Positions 39,179-51,866 of a stretch of 64,000 nt of DNA are shown here, in pieces (position 1 is the stretch's first letter; every line of letters starts with the position of its first letter). The notes beneath the pieces are model-generated. The model was given only the letters and a program-made list of their open reading frames with translations. It was not told where the DNA came from and did no database searches. Source of the stretch: Bugula neritina (taxonomy: Eukaryota > Bryozoa > Gymnolaemata > Cheilostomatida > Bugulidae); assembly GCA_964035545.1 (NCBI GenBank), contig OZ037767.1, positions 11,885,081 to 11,949,080 on the forward strand, in the 5' to 3' direction. The translations under genes were made by a program, and so were the position numbers.

Positions 39179-39587
39179 AATAGACAGCTGGAAACTGATA
39201 GAGGGGATGTTGTCTGCTGCACTTGCTGCTATAGCACTTCTATTGGGTAAATCAGATGCCAGGATAAAAGGATGTTTTGAGTGAAATGCAAGATGATGGT
39301 CATATCTGAAACAATTATGAGACTGCAGAAAATGTGTGAGAGAAGTCCTAGCATTCGCACCACATTTACATAACTCATATTGATACAGTGCAAGGAGATT
39401 TTGTAAAACACTGCTTATAATAAGTTATATATCACAAAGTTTTCAAGTAACCTGGCCATGATAAATTAAGTATGAATTAACTGTGTTTTGCAAAATTATA
39501 CGAAAATTAACTTATATAAAAAATAAAATTTTTCAATAAACATTAGAATGAAACGAAATAAAATCACATTACTTTATATAATATGTG

Positions 39588-39629
39588 TGTTCGTTCATGC
39601 ATTCGTGCGTTCGTGCGTTCGTGCGTTCG

Positions 39630-39661
<32 letters not shown>

Positions 39662-39667
39662 TGTGTG
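39588..39667. repeat. GTTC/GTGC tetranucleotide microsatellite
   Basis: Repeats of TTCG grade into GTGC: CGTTCGTGCGTTCGTGC, then GCGTGCGTGC and GTGTGTGT. Confidence 0.9.
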
Positions 39668-39905
39668 TAGATATACCATATATTTAATTATTATGATTTT
39701 TAACTGTTTTTATATCTGTAATATACCAAATAAGTTTTGAACATCATATCATTAAAATACTTTAGCAGCATGAAAGGAGAAAAAATGATTTTATTTTATT
39801 TTATCAAAATTAAAATTTTCAAGATGGCATATAAAGATGTACACTAAAAAGCTCAAAAAGAACACATACATATTCAAGAACATTCAAAAGAAATAAAAAC
39901 ATGCA

Positions 39906-39911
39906 TTTATT
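39906..39911 (-). terminator. Polyadenylation signal of the lectin gene
   Basis: The plus-strand TTTATT gives AATAAA on the minus strand, about 30 bases beyond the stop of the C-type lectin gene. A further AATAAA cluster lies near 39790. Confidence 0.5.
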
Positions 39912-39942
39912 TCTTCAAATACTTTAATGTAACAAAAATGAA

Positions 39943-42752
39943 TTAACCATGTTCACAAAAGTAGGCAAACTTCCTATGACAAGGAAAATTTGCAAATAAG
40001 AAAGAAGCATAATCTGGGTATGAGAGAATGCAGTTTCCAGTGCCGTATGGTTCACCAGTGTACCACCAGGAGCTTGTTAATTCTAGTCCGTATGATGCAC
40101 TGTTTCCCCATTGGTATGACTCATCTTCAAGAGATCCTCCAACCCACAATGAGTCTGCGTATGTACCTTAATGAAACATAAATTCATACTATTTGAGTAT
40201 ATTATGTCTATACATTGTTTTTCTTTGTTTATAAAACACTTTAAAAGAGTCTGCCCTTATACGAGCCTCTTTACAAGAGCATTTTTTGCCACAAAGTTAT
40301 TAACTAGCATATTTCTTAAAACCGATACGAAATCTTGAAGTTCTTGATTTGTTTTAGAGTACAAGATTTATGAAAAATGCAAACAAGTTAAATACAGAAC
40401 AAATTATTACCAAAAGTTTGACATCAGTTTTGTATGCTGAAACTGATGTAGTAATAATATAATGACACAGATGATTCAGAGAACATTTAACGGCTAATTT
40501 TACAAGTCAATGTTTTATATATACTTTTTAGCTAGCATTTGGTAATTTATTTAATTTACTAGTTTTTAAGTATTTAAATTTATTTTCAGTTTGTCCATAA
40601 GTACCATTAAGTTTTAGTTCATTTCTAACTTCAATAAACCACAAAAAGGCTTTTTCACTGTCCAAGTATATTAGATGAGCTCCCATTTCTTCGCATTTGC
40701 TTTTAGCAGTTGACCAGTTTTCCGAGAATTTAGTAACACTCAGCACACACGTGTTCCTGATTGGATTGTAAATCCACTGATCATCTTTGCAGCTGATAGA
40801 ATGAGTTCCTGCAAATATAGAAGCCTTAGATTCTGCAAACCTGCTAAAATTTTCAGTTTTAAGCTATATCGGTTCCTTGCTATTATTGGTAAATTGTATT
40901 AGTGCATTTGAACTAGTTTAAGAAACATCTAGTAATACATTTGATAAGTTGCAATGTTTACATAAAATGTTTGCTTTCTTTTCATCATCGTTAGCATTTT
41001 AAATTAATTTAATTAGACACAAGAAATCTAGCAATAAAAAGCTTAAATGTAATCTACCAAGTTGCTCTGATCAAATGGCTCATTTTTATTCCAGTCTTAG
41101 AATTGAAACATTCAAATTTTCATTTGTAAAAAGTTATCCATAAAATCGTATTATTATGTAGAAAGTTATTTTATTCATTATTATAATTCCAAACACATTA
41201 ATCAATTTTATTTGAGGTTCATAAACTTAAAATAATGTTTGATGACTGCAAAATGAAAACTTTTAAAGCAAGCAACTGCAGGTAATGCAAACAAGTTAAA
41301 GTATAATATCATGACTTTATTTAAACTTTGCTTTAAGTTTTGGTAACAATTAGGTATTGCAGATATCTAAATCTTTTACTAATTTTTTATAAATAAACTT
41401 GGTGGAGCTTGTACCAAAAATTAATACATATTTCTTTCACGTACTGGCATATACTTGCATGCCGAAATCGTTAACGGTCTCACTACTGTAATGTATCTCT
41501 TGGTTGGATAGTTTACAGAGCTGTTCACCACTGGTGTAAGAAAAAGCTTGACATGTTTTGTTATATCTGCATAGTAAAGCACACGCCTCAACTGTCTCTA
41601 CTCTGACAATCTTAAAAAGGTCTCGGAGAGAATGACTGGGAGACTGTTGAGAAAATTGAATATGTGTTGGATTCTACAAAAATAAAAAAATACCTCACGC
41701 AGCTATAGCTTTGTTTGGTTACCACAGAAATGTAATGCTGAAAAACTTGTTACAAAATCTTTTCTCTGGAACAAGCAGTTCTATGCATATAAATGAAAGA
41801 TAAAAATGTCTATTAACATAACTTTAATTATCATAATGCATGCCAAATTATTTTTGGATGCCTGCAAAATACTATTATAGTCATAACCAACATCAAAAAA
41901 CTTCAGCATCTAACTCTGACTAAAATTGGTTGATATTGAGTCTTACAGAGGTATGTACAGTAATAGAGGAACTAAGAAAAGCATGCATGTGCTCTGGATT
42001 AGAAATGTAGCAAAAAGTATGTTTTCATGAGATTTTAGACCTGCATTTCAAACCAAAACCCATTAAGAAAATTGAAAAACTTTGGCTATTCAAAGTTATT
42101 CAACAACTGTATTTAAATGGTTTTACATACATACAAACATATGTAGTTGATAACATGGTCTCAATTTTTTTTAAACTGTTAGCATGCATATGTACATGGT
42201 AATACTATTGCCACATACCAGCTATGTAAAGAGACTATTTATAATGACTGAGCAAGTTACTAAAAGTAATGAAACATTACAAAACAAACTGTTTTAATAC
42301 AGTAAAATGATAGTGATACAATATAAGACAGTATTTTGACCTAAAAATCACAGTAAAAGATAATTAAAACAATAAGCATCATTTATTTATTGTTGGATAT
42401 TCTATAGTTGTTAGGCATCAATTTGTTCCTATCATGCTGACTTGCTATGGTTGCGTTTAGCTTTTAACTCACAGAGGTTACAAAATTGAGCATATAAAGT
42501 CTATTTGACAGCGAGCAGCTTAATATCTTGGAAGTTATGCATTTTCACAAAACTTCACAGTGCAATTAGCTACCATTTTCTTATAATGATAATATTTTCT
42601 TTGCCATATACACATGTTGAAAGTTTTTTCCTTAAATAATTCTAAAACATAATCAAAAGCATATCAACTATACTGATCTATAGATCAGTAGTACTTACCA
42701 CATCACATAAAAATATCATCAAGTAGAACAAAGATTTGCTAGTAAAGAACAT
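39943..42752 (-). CDS. Secreted PAN/apple-like plus C-type lectin domain protein
   Basis: Coding exons, 5' to 3': 42752-42699, 41673-41445, 40808-40605 and 40166-39943. All joins keep phase: 711 nt, 236 aa. Exon 1 encodes a signal peptide, MFFTSKSLFYLMIFLCDV. Exon 2 is a PAN/apple-like module, with VETVEACALLCR, CQAFSY and EQLCKL motifs. Exons 3 and 4 form a C-type lectin-like domain: CKDDQW, a CEEMGAHL helix, LWVGGS, WWYTGEPYGTGNC and a final FAYFCEHG. The usual sugar and calcium motif EPN reads EPY here, and WND is replaced by FANFP, so classical calcium-dependent sugar binding is doubtful; a protein or other ligand is possible. The protein should be secreted. It is followed, on the other strand, by a Toll-like receptor and a fibrinogen-related protein. 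Confidence 0.8.
42671..42690. repeat. 20-bp perfect palindrome beside a splice donor
   Basis: TACTGATCTA followed by TAGATCAGTA is a perfect inverted repeat without a spacer. It lies two bases inside the intron from the GTAAGT donor of lectin exon 1. Confidence 0.9.
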
Positions 42753-45700
42753 GCTTGTACTGTCAAGGTACATATACAGTGCAGGTGCTTGCAGCAACTA
42801 TAGCCAATTATGCAATAAATAATACTTAATAACAAAAACATGCCTTTAGCAATATGATTGATTGGCAGGTCAAAATCTATGTACACCTTAGTATTATTTA
42901 GCTTGAGTGCTTTAAAGGAAATGGTTATAAAATAGTTAATAAGCAATTATTAGCTTGATTATTCTAAAATATATAAGTGACTATTGAGTCCCTTTTCAGC
43001 AGTTCTGGGTGTCTTTTAAGAGTAATTTCCTATATTGGTAAACTTGATACTCTGTAAATAGGTTGGCAAATAGCAGTGCATTTCATTACTTTCAAGTAGG
43101 TACAAACTGCTTTTGTAAATATACATAAAGCTTTGGTGTCAGCTGCTAATACATCACTGTTTATATCTGTAAGGAGCAGATTTTTTTCTGGGGGTTACAG
43201 ATCTCTGGCAAAAGGAGCCCTACAGGCGATGAATGGGAATCTCAGAATATTACTTTGGTGATATAATGTCAAAGAATAAGAGCTTTCTAAGTTAATTGCT
43301 CTTGTGTTCCAACATACATAGTCTGTTCAGATGCTCTTGGAAACAAGATTTTCTGTGATTGAGATTTTTAACAAATATGAATTGTTGTACGGTTAGCAGA
43401 GAGTTAGTTGTATGGTATGTTTTCAGAGCTACACTGTAGTTGTCTTCTCTAAAGTCAATTGGTTTCTGATGAGAATGTAGAAATCTCTGAAGGTTCAAAT
43501 GTTCAAGTGAAACACAAACTTTATCACTTCAATAAATAGTTGCAGACAATTTAATCAACATAATTACAAAGCTTTAATAGCGTCTCATAAGATTAGAAAC
43601 AAGAGCCCAATGCCCTAATGTACACTATCAATATTTGTCAACAAAGTACATATGTGTTCGAATTTTGTTTATTTGAGCATTTTTTTCTGAAAACAACAAT
43701 TAGTAACTTTTAACAACACTGTCTATGCTTAGCCTATAATTATTGCATGTTTTAAATTTAATATTATGCAATATGCTTTCTGCCTATATCACAAATATTT
43801 AATAAAATAAATGGTGTAAGAGCTAGACAAAAATGATTTTGCAACGTAGTAAAAGTCATAGATGTCTCCCAGTTCAATTTTATTTCACAAAGCATAATAT
43901 AATCAGCTATACCAGAAAATTGGAAAGCACATTTAAACCATGCACAACAGTAAGTCAAGTGCACACAATGAAGAACAAAAAAAATCATCTATTTTTAATG
44001 TCTGTTTCCCTACAATAATTCCCTTTATGGTAAATATTGTTTTATTACAGACATGCTAAAGGCTTGTTTTGAATGTGCCACATTATATAAACCAAATACT
44101 TTCCCTCACATCAGTGGGTTTCAGATCTGATAATTACTGATGCAGTGCTCTAATCACTAGAGAGCTGCTGCTATCTATACATTATGCTGACTAATAGTGA
44201 ATTATTTAGTTAGACACAATATGTGATGGTCAGATTGTTTTTATTCTAATTCATCTTGAACTAAACAAACATTTTTTGCATAATTGCAAATTTGAGTGCA
44301 TTATAACTTGCAATATAAAGCTTTATGTTTTATTGCTATTGATCGTCACTTGCAATATTATAAGAATCTATTATAGCACAATTGTCATAATAGTGTCGCC
44401 GCATAAATGTATAGCCTAAACAACCTCCTATACAAATAAGCTTCACAATAGTTTGCTGATAAAATTAAATCGTTTTTAATTCAAGCAAAATAAATATTAT
44501 ATACCCATGCACTCACGATTGCACACATATATAACTCAATCTATGTATGTATGCAGCTGTTGATTGAGATTTATCCCCTCGTCAGCACGGAATAGAATAC
44601 CATATAGCCCATACCTTCGAAATAAACAAAATGTGCATATTTCTATACTAAAGCATTATATTTAAATGTCTGAACATGTTGTAGTACATTTTACTTGTGT
44701 CATGGCAATAAAAATAAATTTTTTTTTCAGTGTACATAGGTGGTGATATCAGAGTATACAACAATAAATGAACAAAAATCTACATTTAACATCATGACAA
44801 AAAAATATACAAAATATTATATGATCATGTAGATTATTATTACAGATAGCTTTACAAATCTAAAAATGTACATACTAGAAAACAACATTTTCTTGCTTAT
44901 AAATATTTTTGTGATGACAAAAATTATAATAATTGTTTGTTGTAGACTTCAAAGTTTCCCAACAGCATACGCAGCATGTATTTAATGATAAACTATCTAT
45001 ATCACACAGAAAGTATAACTTAGTGTTCATATAAAGTGTAGCCCATGTTTTAATGCATTTGAATTAATAACACACTACTTGATTAATAAAAGTGCAGTTT
45101 TAGTAATCATCAACAGGCAATGCAGGAAACTCCTGCCATATACCAGTATAATACACTGTGTTTCCATGACTGCACATTGTGGAATGGATGCCCTACGGAT
45201 TAATTTGTGGTTGCGGTTTACATTAACTTATGGCTATGATTTCCTTCGATGTAACTATTTCCATCAGGCAAATAAAAAATTCATTCACAACGCAAATGCA
45301 GTGATAATATCCAGGTGACCATATAGGACATATTATCTCTTTGCTCTGTCATGCGCAGGCAGCGTTCACTGCATATGTGGATACCATACTTATACAGCGT
45401 ATCAGATGATATAAACAATTCATGCATGCATGAAAGGGTTAATAGCTGTGAAAACACTTCACCAGGAAGTTATAATAGGATTGTCAAACAAAACTGCTAT
45501 CACAGACTAAGATATTTTCTACAATGTACAAGTAGCTGATCTCCACTGCACTTCTGTGTGCATGTATGAATTTTACTTAGCGAAAGTCTGTTGAATAAAT
45601 TATTTTCAAGCAAATTACTGGATGGGCAGATAAGGACAAAACAGATTGAGACTGGTAATAATACTTTACCAAACAGTAGAGATATTTTTAGATTGTGATG

Positions 45701-46854
45701 GTAAGCATTAACTCTTGCTTGATAACTAAATAGTTGACTGGAAATGGATAGCATAAGTAAAAATAACTTTGGTGTCTTGATTTATAGTTATATGCATTTT
45801 TTCCACTACTATGGTAATAAGTAATATTGTGTTAGGATATTTTTATCTTTACAATTTCTTACTATTGCTATTTTGCCAAAGATAGATAATTCTTTTTATT
45901 GCCATTTTAAATGCTTTAGGAGATTTAGTGTATGGACATTGCAAGATAGAAATACATATATAATAAACGTAAGGCAACTAAATGATGATAATTATTAACG
46001 TGTAAATAACTTTATATAAAAATATCAACAGTTTTTTAGTTGCTGCATTACAAGCAATATATATTTATAAAGCTATAAAGTATACTTGCAGTAAAATATA
46101 GCTAGAATAAAATAAATAAAAACTTCTTCAACTTGACACAGTTTTACCAATCATATTAGTTCGAGCATAGAGCTATCAGATTCCTAATTTTTCATTTATG
46201 TTTATTCAATTTAGTTATTTTTTATTATTTGCAATTGATAATTATGCATTATCAAATGGATTTCTTATTGCTACTATAAAGCGCAGTTTAGTTAGTGAGA
46301 ATTATAATGGTGATCAATAAAAAAGTCAGTAAAACCTAGTTGAGTGTCATGGCTCTGACTGTAGTCTGAGGTTTTATGAAAAAATTACATAAGATCTTAT
46401 TAATGTCTACTAGCGCTGGTTTTATGTAACCATAGTAACACAAGAAAAAGGAAATAACCATATACATCAGTTTAAGCACTTTTGTGGTTCTCGTTGAATT
46501 AAATGTACATAAAACAAGAAAACTCAAATTAATGTATAATGAGTTTTTGAAGCAGAGACATTTTTAAAGAAGGAATTCTGTTTTTATTTGTTTCTCTACA
46601 AATGAGGTCAACTAGATCTTATTAAAATGTATTAATGTATTTTAGAGCTTTCGTGGTCATAATACCAATTTAATATGTGCATTTTTGCAAGTAGGACATC
46701 AACAAACAAGTACAGTTGCATACAATAATGCAATTTATTAAATGTTTTTAATTAATACAATGCAAATTCTAAAAATTACTCCAATTTTAATAAGAATTGA
46801 ACATTTATTACAGCATTCTATAGAACTGTATCTTGTTATTTTGTTTTCCAGAAA
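42753..46854. other. Divergent intergenic region, lectin to TLR
   Basis: This AT-rich region separates the start of the lectin gene (-) from the start of the TLR reading frame (+), so it should hold both promoters. An acceptor directly before the TLR ATG (TTTTCCAG at about 46845-46852) shows that a TLR 5' UTR exon lies upstream, unplaced. A decayed inverted SINE head lies near 44085-44175. Short open frames such as 43292-43498 and 45079-45318 have no domain, and I do not call them genes. Confidence 0.5.
44085..44175 (-). repeat. Decayed SINE head
   Basis: On the minus strand AGTGATTAGAGCACTGCATC and a later CTGAAACCCACTGATG resemble the A-box, B-box and body start of the SINE family seen at 2325-2545. 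Confidence 0.4.
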
Positions 46855-49800
46855 ATGAGATTTTCTTCAAGTATGCTGTTGGCATTAGGCTGTTTCTACT
46901 TCTGTAAAGTTTATGCCGTGCAAAGATCATGTAACAGCAGAGAAAGACTTTGCAAAACAGGGCTTTGTAGAATTGAAAAGTGTTCAACATGTGACATTCA
47001 TGACACTTTTTGCATCACTAAAGATCCAAAGGAAATAGTGCCAAAAAATCTCAACCCTTTAACTCAATACTTAACAATCAATTACATCGGTCCTTTAGTG
47101 GAGTTGAGCCAATCTTCGTTTACCTACTTACAGCGGCTAAAAAAAATTACTATTATTGGTAAAAATATCTTTTCTATTGCTTCTGGTACATTTGCACATT
47201 TAGAAAATTTATATTTAATTAATGTGACAAACTCAAAAGTTTCCTTTCTCCCAGATAATCTATTTCATTTCAGTTATCGAATCCGTTATTTTTATTTTGC
47301 AAAAAATCAGTTCACGTCTTTTCCTGTGAATATCTTTCGAGAACTGCCAGTTGTAAGAAAAATGGATTTTTCTTACAATCCTTTGAACAGTTGCAAAACA
47401 AACAAAGCTACTATCCCTCCTGAGTTTGCAAATCTTTCCAAACTTTTGACATTAAAATTGATAGGGTTTGGTAAAAGCCATGATGACTGTAAAAGCGTTA
47501 GTGTGGACTATTTTAGTCCTCTGCAAAACCTAACGACAATTTATTTGAGTGAATCTCACATATTTGCTGCTGGTGAAAAAGTCTTATCATCAATCACAAA
47601 TCTTGTGAGTCTGTTTATTGATAATTTACCGCTGTTCAAGGACTGTCCAGCCAATGCTGCTAATCTGTTTCACTATCTACCTAGAAGATTGGCTTTTATA
47701 TCCATGCGATTCTGGACAACCACTCAGCCAGCAAACAAGTCCTGTTTTCTAGTTCACACAACACTCTTGGGTTTAAAGAAATTGCCTAAGTTATCATTCT
47801 TGGATACTCGATTCAGCGATAAAATCTTTGGGCCTAATCTTTTCAAATCAACATTTGAAGGATTCCCTAATATCCATACATTGTACATTGGTTGGTGTGG
47901 AATCTCATGGATAGAGGAAGATGTTTTCGAGTCTTTAGTAAAATTAAAAGGTTTAATATTGAGCGGAAATCTATTGGGACCAAGAAAATTCAAATTATAC
48001 AGCAAAACTGTGGTATCAAACCTTAACTCCCTGAACCTAATTGATATTGGAATTAATGATGCAAACTCTTATGAACTATCAAGTATACTGGATAACTTTC
48101 CCAAACTAGACCGTTTGTATTTAGACAGCAATTTTCTCAAAGTCATTCCAATATTCAAAAATAATGAGGAGACTAATTTTAAATCGATTAAATTGTACGA
48201 ACTTAAGTTGAATAACAATCACATAAGTCAGTTTTCCGGAGACAATGCTAAAAACCTATGTCAGGTTATGCCTCAACTAAAATCACTCTTCATGGAAAAC
48301 AACAGACTAACTGACCTTTCCGAAATTTGCACAACTATAACTATTCTGCAATTGAACAATAATCATATCGGAAGAAAATTAGAAAAAAACTTCCGTGCTT
48401 TAGCAAGGTTGTCAAAACTAAAGACTATCAATTTATCATTCAATGAAATTGAGTACATTCCTAGCTATTTGTTTGAAAACATGTCAAACTTACGTACGAT
48501 TATGTTGAGTAGAAACAGAATCAGTGCATTGCCACCTAACTTGCCTTATTTATGCCCAAAACTCACAGTTTTAGACTTTAGCTCAAACCTCCTATCTTCT
48601 TTTGACAAATCAAATATCGAGAGATTAATGAGGATTAGATCAATATATTTACAAGACAATTCAATTACCTCAATTTCAAAAGGCTTAGTAGATATCTTAT
48701 CAAACAATTCGAGACATATTAAAATATTTGCTGTCAATGGAAATCCACTTATTTGTTCATGTGAGGACCACTTTAAAAACTGGGTTGAAAATTCATCTAA
48801 TGTGATGCTACCAATGAATATTACATGCACCCCACCTGAATCAAGCAATAAAAGTATTTCAGTTAAAGTTGTTGACTACCAGCCAGATCAATTTTACTGT
48901 TTTGTTAAAACTCCTTTATTAATCATAAGCGCTGCGTTAGCTGGAATAGCTGTTAGCCTAATCATAGCCTTTCCCTGCTACAAGTATCGCTGGTATATCA
49001 GTCATTGTAGCTTAGTATTAAGAGCTATGACAAAAAGAATTAAGGAAGTAAAGTTTGAACAGCAGTGTGAGTATGATGCCCTGGTGTCATATGACAGGCA
49101 GAGTGAAGCAGACACTCAGTGGGTGGTACAGCATCTCATCCCTCACATAGAAGAAAATGAAAATGTAAATGTGAGTGAAATTAACCTTTCAAATCCAATT
49201 ACCTGTCAACAGTATATGTTATCTCTAAATAAGTAAATCTCTTTGAGGTGCCAATTTTATGGCAGAGGCATACGCAAACTCTTCTTTTTATTCATGCCAG
49301 CTGTTGCTTTGCTTTACATTTTGAATATTTGAATTTTGGTATAGAAACTGAATCTATTCATAACTGATAGAGACTCTGAGCCTGGTGCCAGCACATTCCG
49401 TGAGCTATGTGAGACAGTACAGAAGAGCAGAAAGATAATAATTCTTCTCTCAAACTCATACCTCCTTAGTCCAGCCTGTCTTTATCAAACAGAGTTTCTA
49501 GCAAGTAACTTTTAAATATATTATATAATGTAAATTTTATCACTTGTATCACAACTTCTTGCTTATAGATTATATTGACATGTCACTGAGTTCAAGTCGC
49601 AGTAGTTTGAGTACTCACCACCAACAGTACATAAAATACACTGAGTCAAGTCAGCTTGTAAAAAAATAATGAGTAGATATGACTCAACTCAACTCAATGA
49701 AGTAATTTAACTCGAATTGATATAAGCACGTTGAACACTCCTTTTTTTCAAATTTAAAACATCTCAGTCATGAAATTGTTAAACATATTTTTAGTATTAT

Positions 49801-51866
49801 AGGGAACTAGTTTTCTAACTAGTTTTCTAGTTGCCTAAAAGTTTTGTCATCGATTCACATACTAAAGCTTTTAAGTTTTTGAAACTTCATTTATTCTATC
49901 AGAAAATAAAATACTGCTCTCACACGGTTAAGGTTTGATACAGGAAGGAGAAGGGTTTGAAACATTATTATTTATATGTACCATAAAAGCTGTTTATGCT
50001 CTTTCATCTGTTTCCTGCTACTTTAATAAAAATCTAGCTGCTGCTTATTGGCAGCTAAATTTTTAGGGCTAAACAAGTAATTAGAGCAAGTTTTGATGCT
50101 TATCATATTATAGCCTATGGCCATACACAGTCATACTGTAGTTAAGCATAATGATTGCACCTAGCCGTATATATTTTTACTCGTTTAATTAAAATAATTT
50201 TGTTAAATGTGCTGTACCAGCTTGTACAAATTGTTTTGGATGCACTGCTTTATCAGAGGATGAAATAAAAATATCTATACTATTTACGAAACGAAAAGGT
50301 TATAGTAAAAAGGCTGGAAGAAAAAATGCTATCGGCAATAAGGCCTAAAAACAATGCTGAAAATTGAATTATTTGACTGGTGAGTTTTTCAGCATTAAAA
50401 ATTGTTGCTATATTTACATGTGTAGCAAAGGCTGTTTTTACATAGGCCTACTATAGGTGCAAGACAGTGCAAATCCTGTAAGTAATAGCAAGATGTAATT
50501 TGGAAGAACACAAGATAATGAGCAATGTTAGTGCATCAACTGCCTAATATAGATAACCAGGATTCTTTTGCATTGACAAATTGTTATGTTTGACTGTTAT
50601 GTTAGAATAAAGTGTTGAAAAACTAATAAAAAAGTGCAAATATATTTTTTTAAACAAAAGACTTAAAATTTAAAAAAGTTCTTCTGAAGCTAGAAAACAA
50701 TTTGAATACTTTATTCAAGTAGCATTGAAATCTCAGTACAAAGGCCAGGAGGAAATTTGAGTGATTGTCAATGCAGAAAGTCTGCTTTGTAAATATTGTA
50801 AATGTTGTTAGCAGTTTTAATTCGACTCTACATTTGTAGCTTTTGTTCATCTTCAATTAGCGGTTCTGTTGCTTGCATGCAGTGGGTTTATCTATCACTG
50901 CAGATGCTAGTATGGAGGATAATGTGAACATTTATCAGCCTAACAGAATACTTGTACTAATCCTAGAAGAGCTCAATGAAGATATAATTAACTCACCAAT
51001 GACCTCTCTACTTACTTCAAACACATGCATCATAGATATAGTAAGATGTCTTTTAAATTTTCTTAATTATATGTAACATTTCTTTATTTGCTTGATTATA
51101 TTTTTATGTGTATTGAAAACCCAGCTTTTCTGTTATAATATCAAAAGCGACTATATACTTTTACAGTGATTATTTAACAAGTTCTCAGTAGTTATATTGT
51201 AGTTTCAGATTGGTATTTCAAGTACTCTAAAATGGGTTTGCATACAATAAATATTTTTCGAATAATATTCAAAAGAATCATTTGAAAAATAGTGGTGCAT
51301 TAGCATAGTCCTGTGCATTATCATAGTTTTATCAAATGTATTACACAACTTTTCTAAAGTCAAAAGTTTTTATAGGTGCCTTTTTCTTGCTTTTCAATTA
51401 TTTAGAATACCTGATTTTGTACATCATTAGAGCACAGAGCGTCATTAAATGGCTACCTGCTGCAAGTTTTTTTATAGTAATTATAATTGGTACTATAAAA
51501 AACTAGATATATATATATAATAATATCAATAATTATATCTAGAACAGTATTTACTGTTGAACGAATCAAACCTATGCAGTCAAGGTTTTACCATCTTCTA
51601 TCTTATAGGCAATTAATAATTTATTTTGCTAGTATTATCATTTACTTGCATATGTTATGCTCTTATGTTATGATTTGTTTGATTACTTCAAGACTAAATG
51701 CCATGACAACAAGAAAAAGATGGAACGGGTCTGGAAAAAATTGAGATACTTCATTTCAACACCCAATCGGGTCTATAGCAAGCAAAAGCCTAAGAAATTG
51801 AAGCGATGGGCTAGCTACAAGCGTATGCAGTTTTCAGAGCATGAAAGTGAACAACTTATTGTTTAG
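46855..51866 (+). CDS. Toll-like receptor (single cysteine-cluster type)
   Basis: Toll-like receptors sense microbial ligands through leucine-rich repeats and signal through a cytoplasmic TIR domain. Exons 46855-49170, 49345-49504, 50904-51040 and 51633-51866 join in phase (2847 nt, 948 aa). Exon 1 encodes a signal peptide (1 to about 20), a Cys-rich N-terminal cap, many LRRs (for example LKTINLSFNEIEYIPSYLF), one C-terminal cap (about 626-683, CSCEDHFKNW), a membrane helix (about 685-710) and the TIR start YDALVSYD. Exon 2 supplies box 2, TDRDSEPGAS, keeping the BB-loop proline. Exon 3 has NRILVLILEEL. Exon 4 has VWKKLRYFI in place of the box 3 FW. The start of exon 4 (YYHLLAYVMLLCYDLFDYF) is unusually hydrophobic and is the least certain part. 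If intron 1 is retained, translation stops at 49236 (793 aa), giving a membrane receptor without TIR. Only one cysteine cluster is seen next to the membrane. Confidence 0.85.

Noticed and set aside
46808-46990. Minus-strand open frame overlapping the TLR start
   Set aside because: A shadow of the TLR exon; the plus strand has signal peptide, LRR and TIR motifs.
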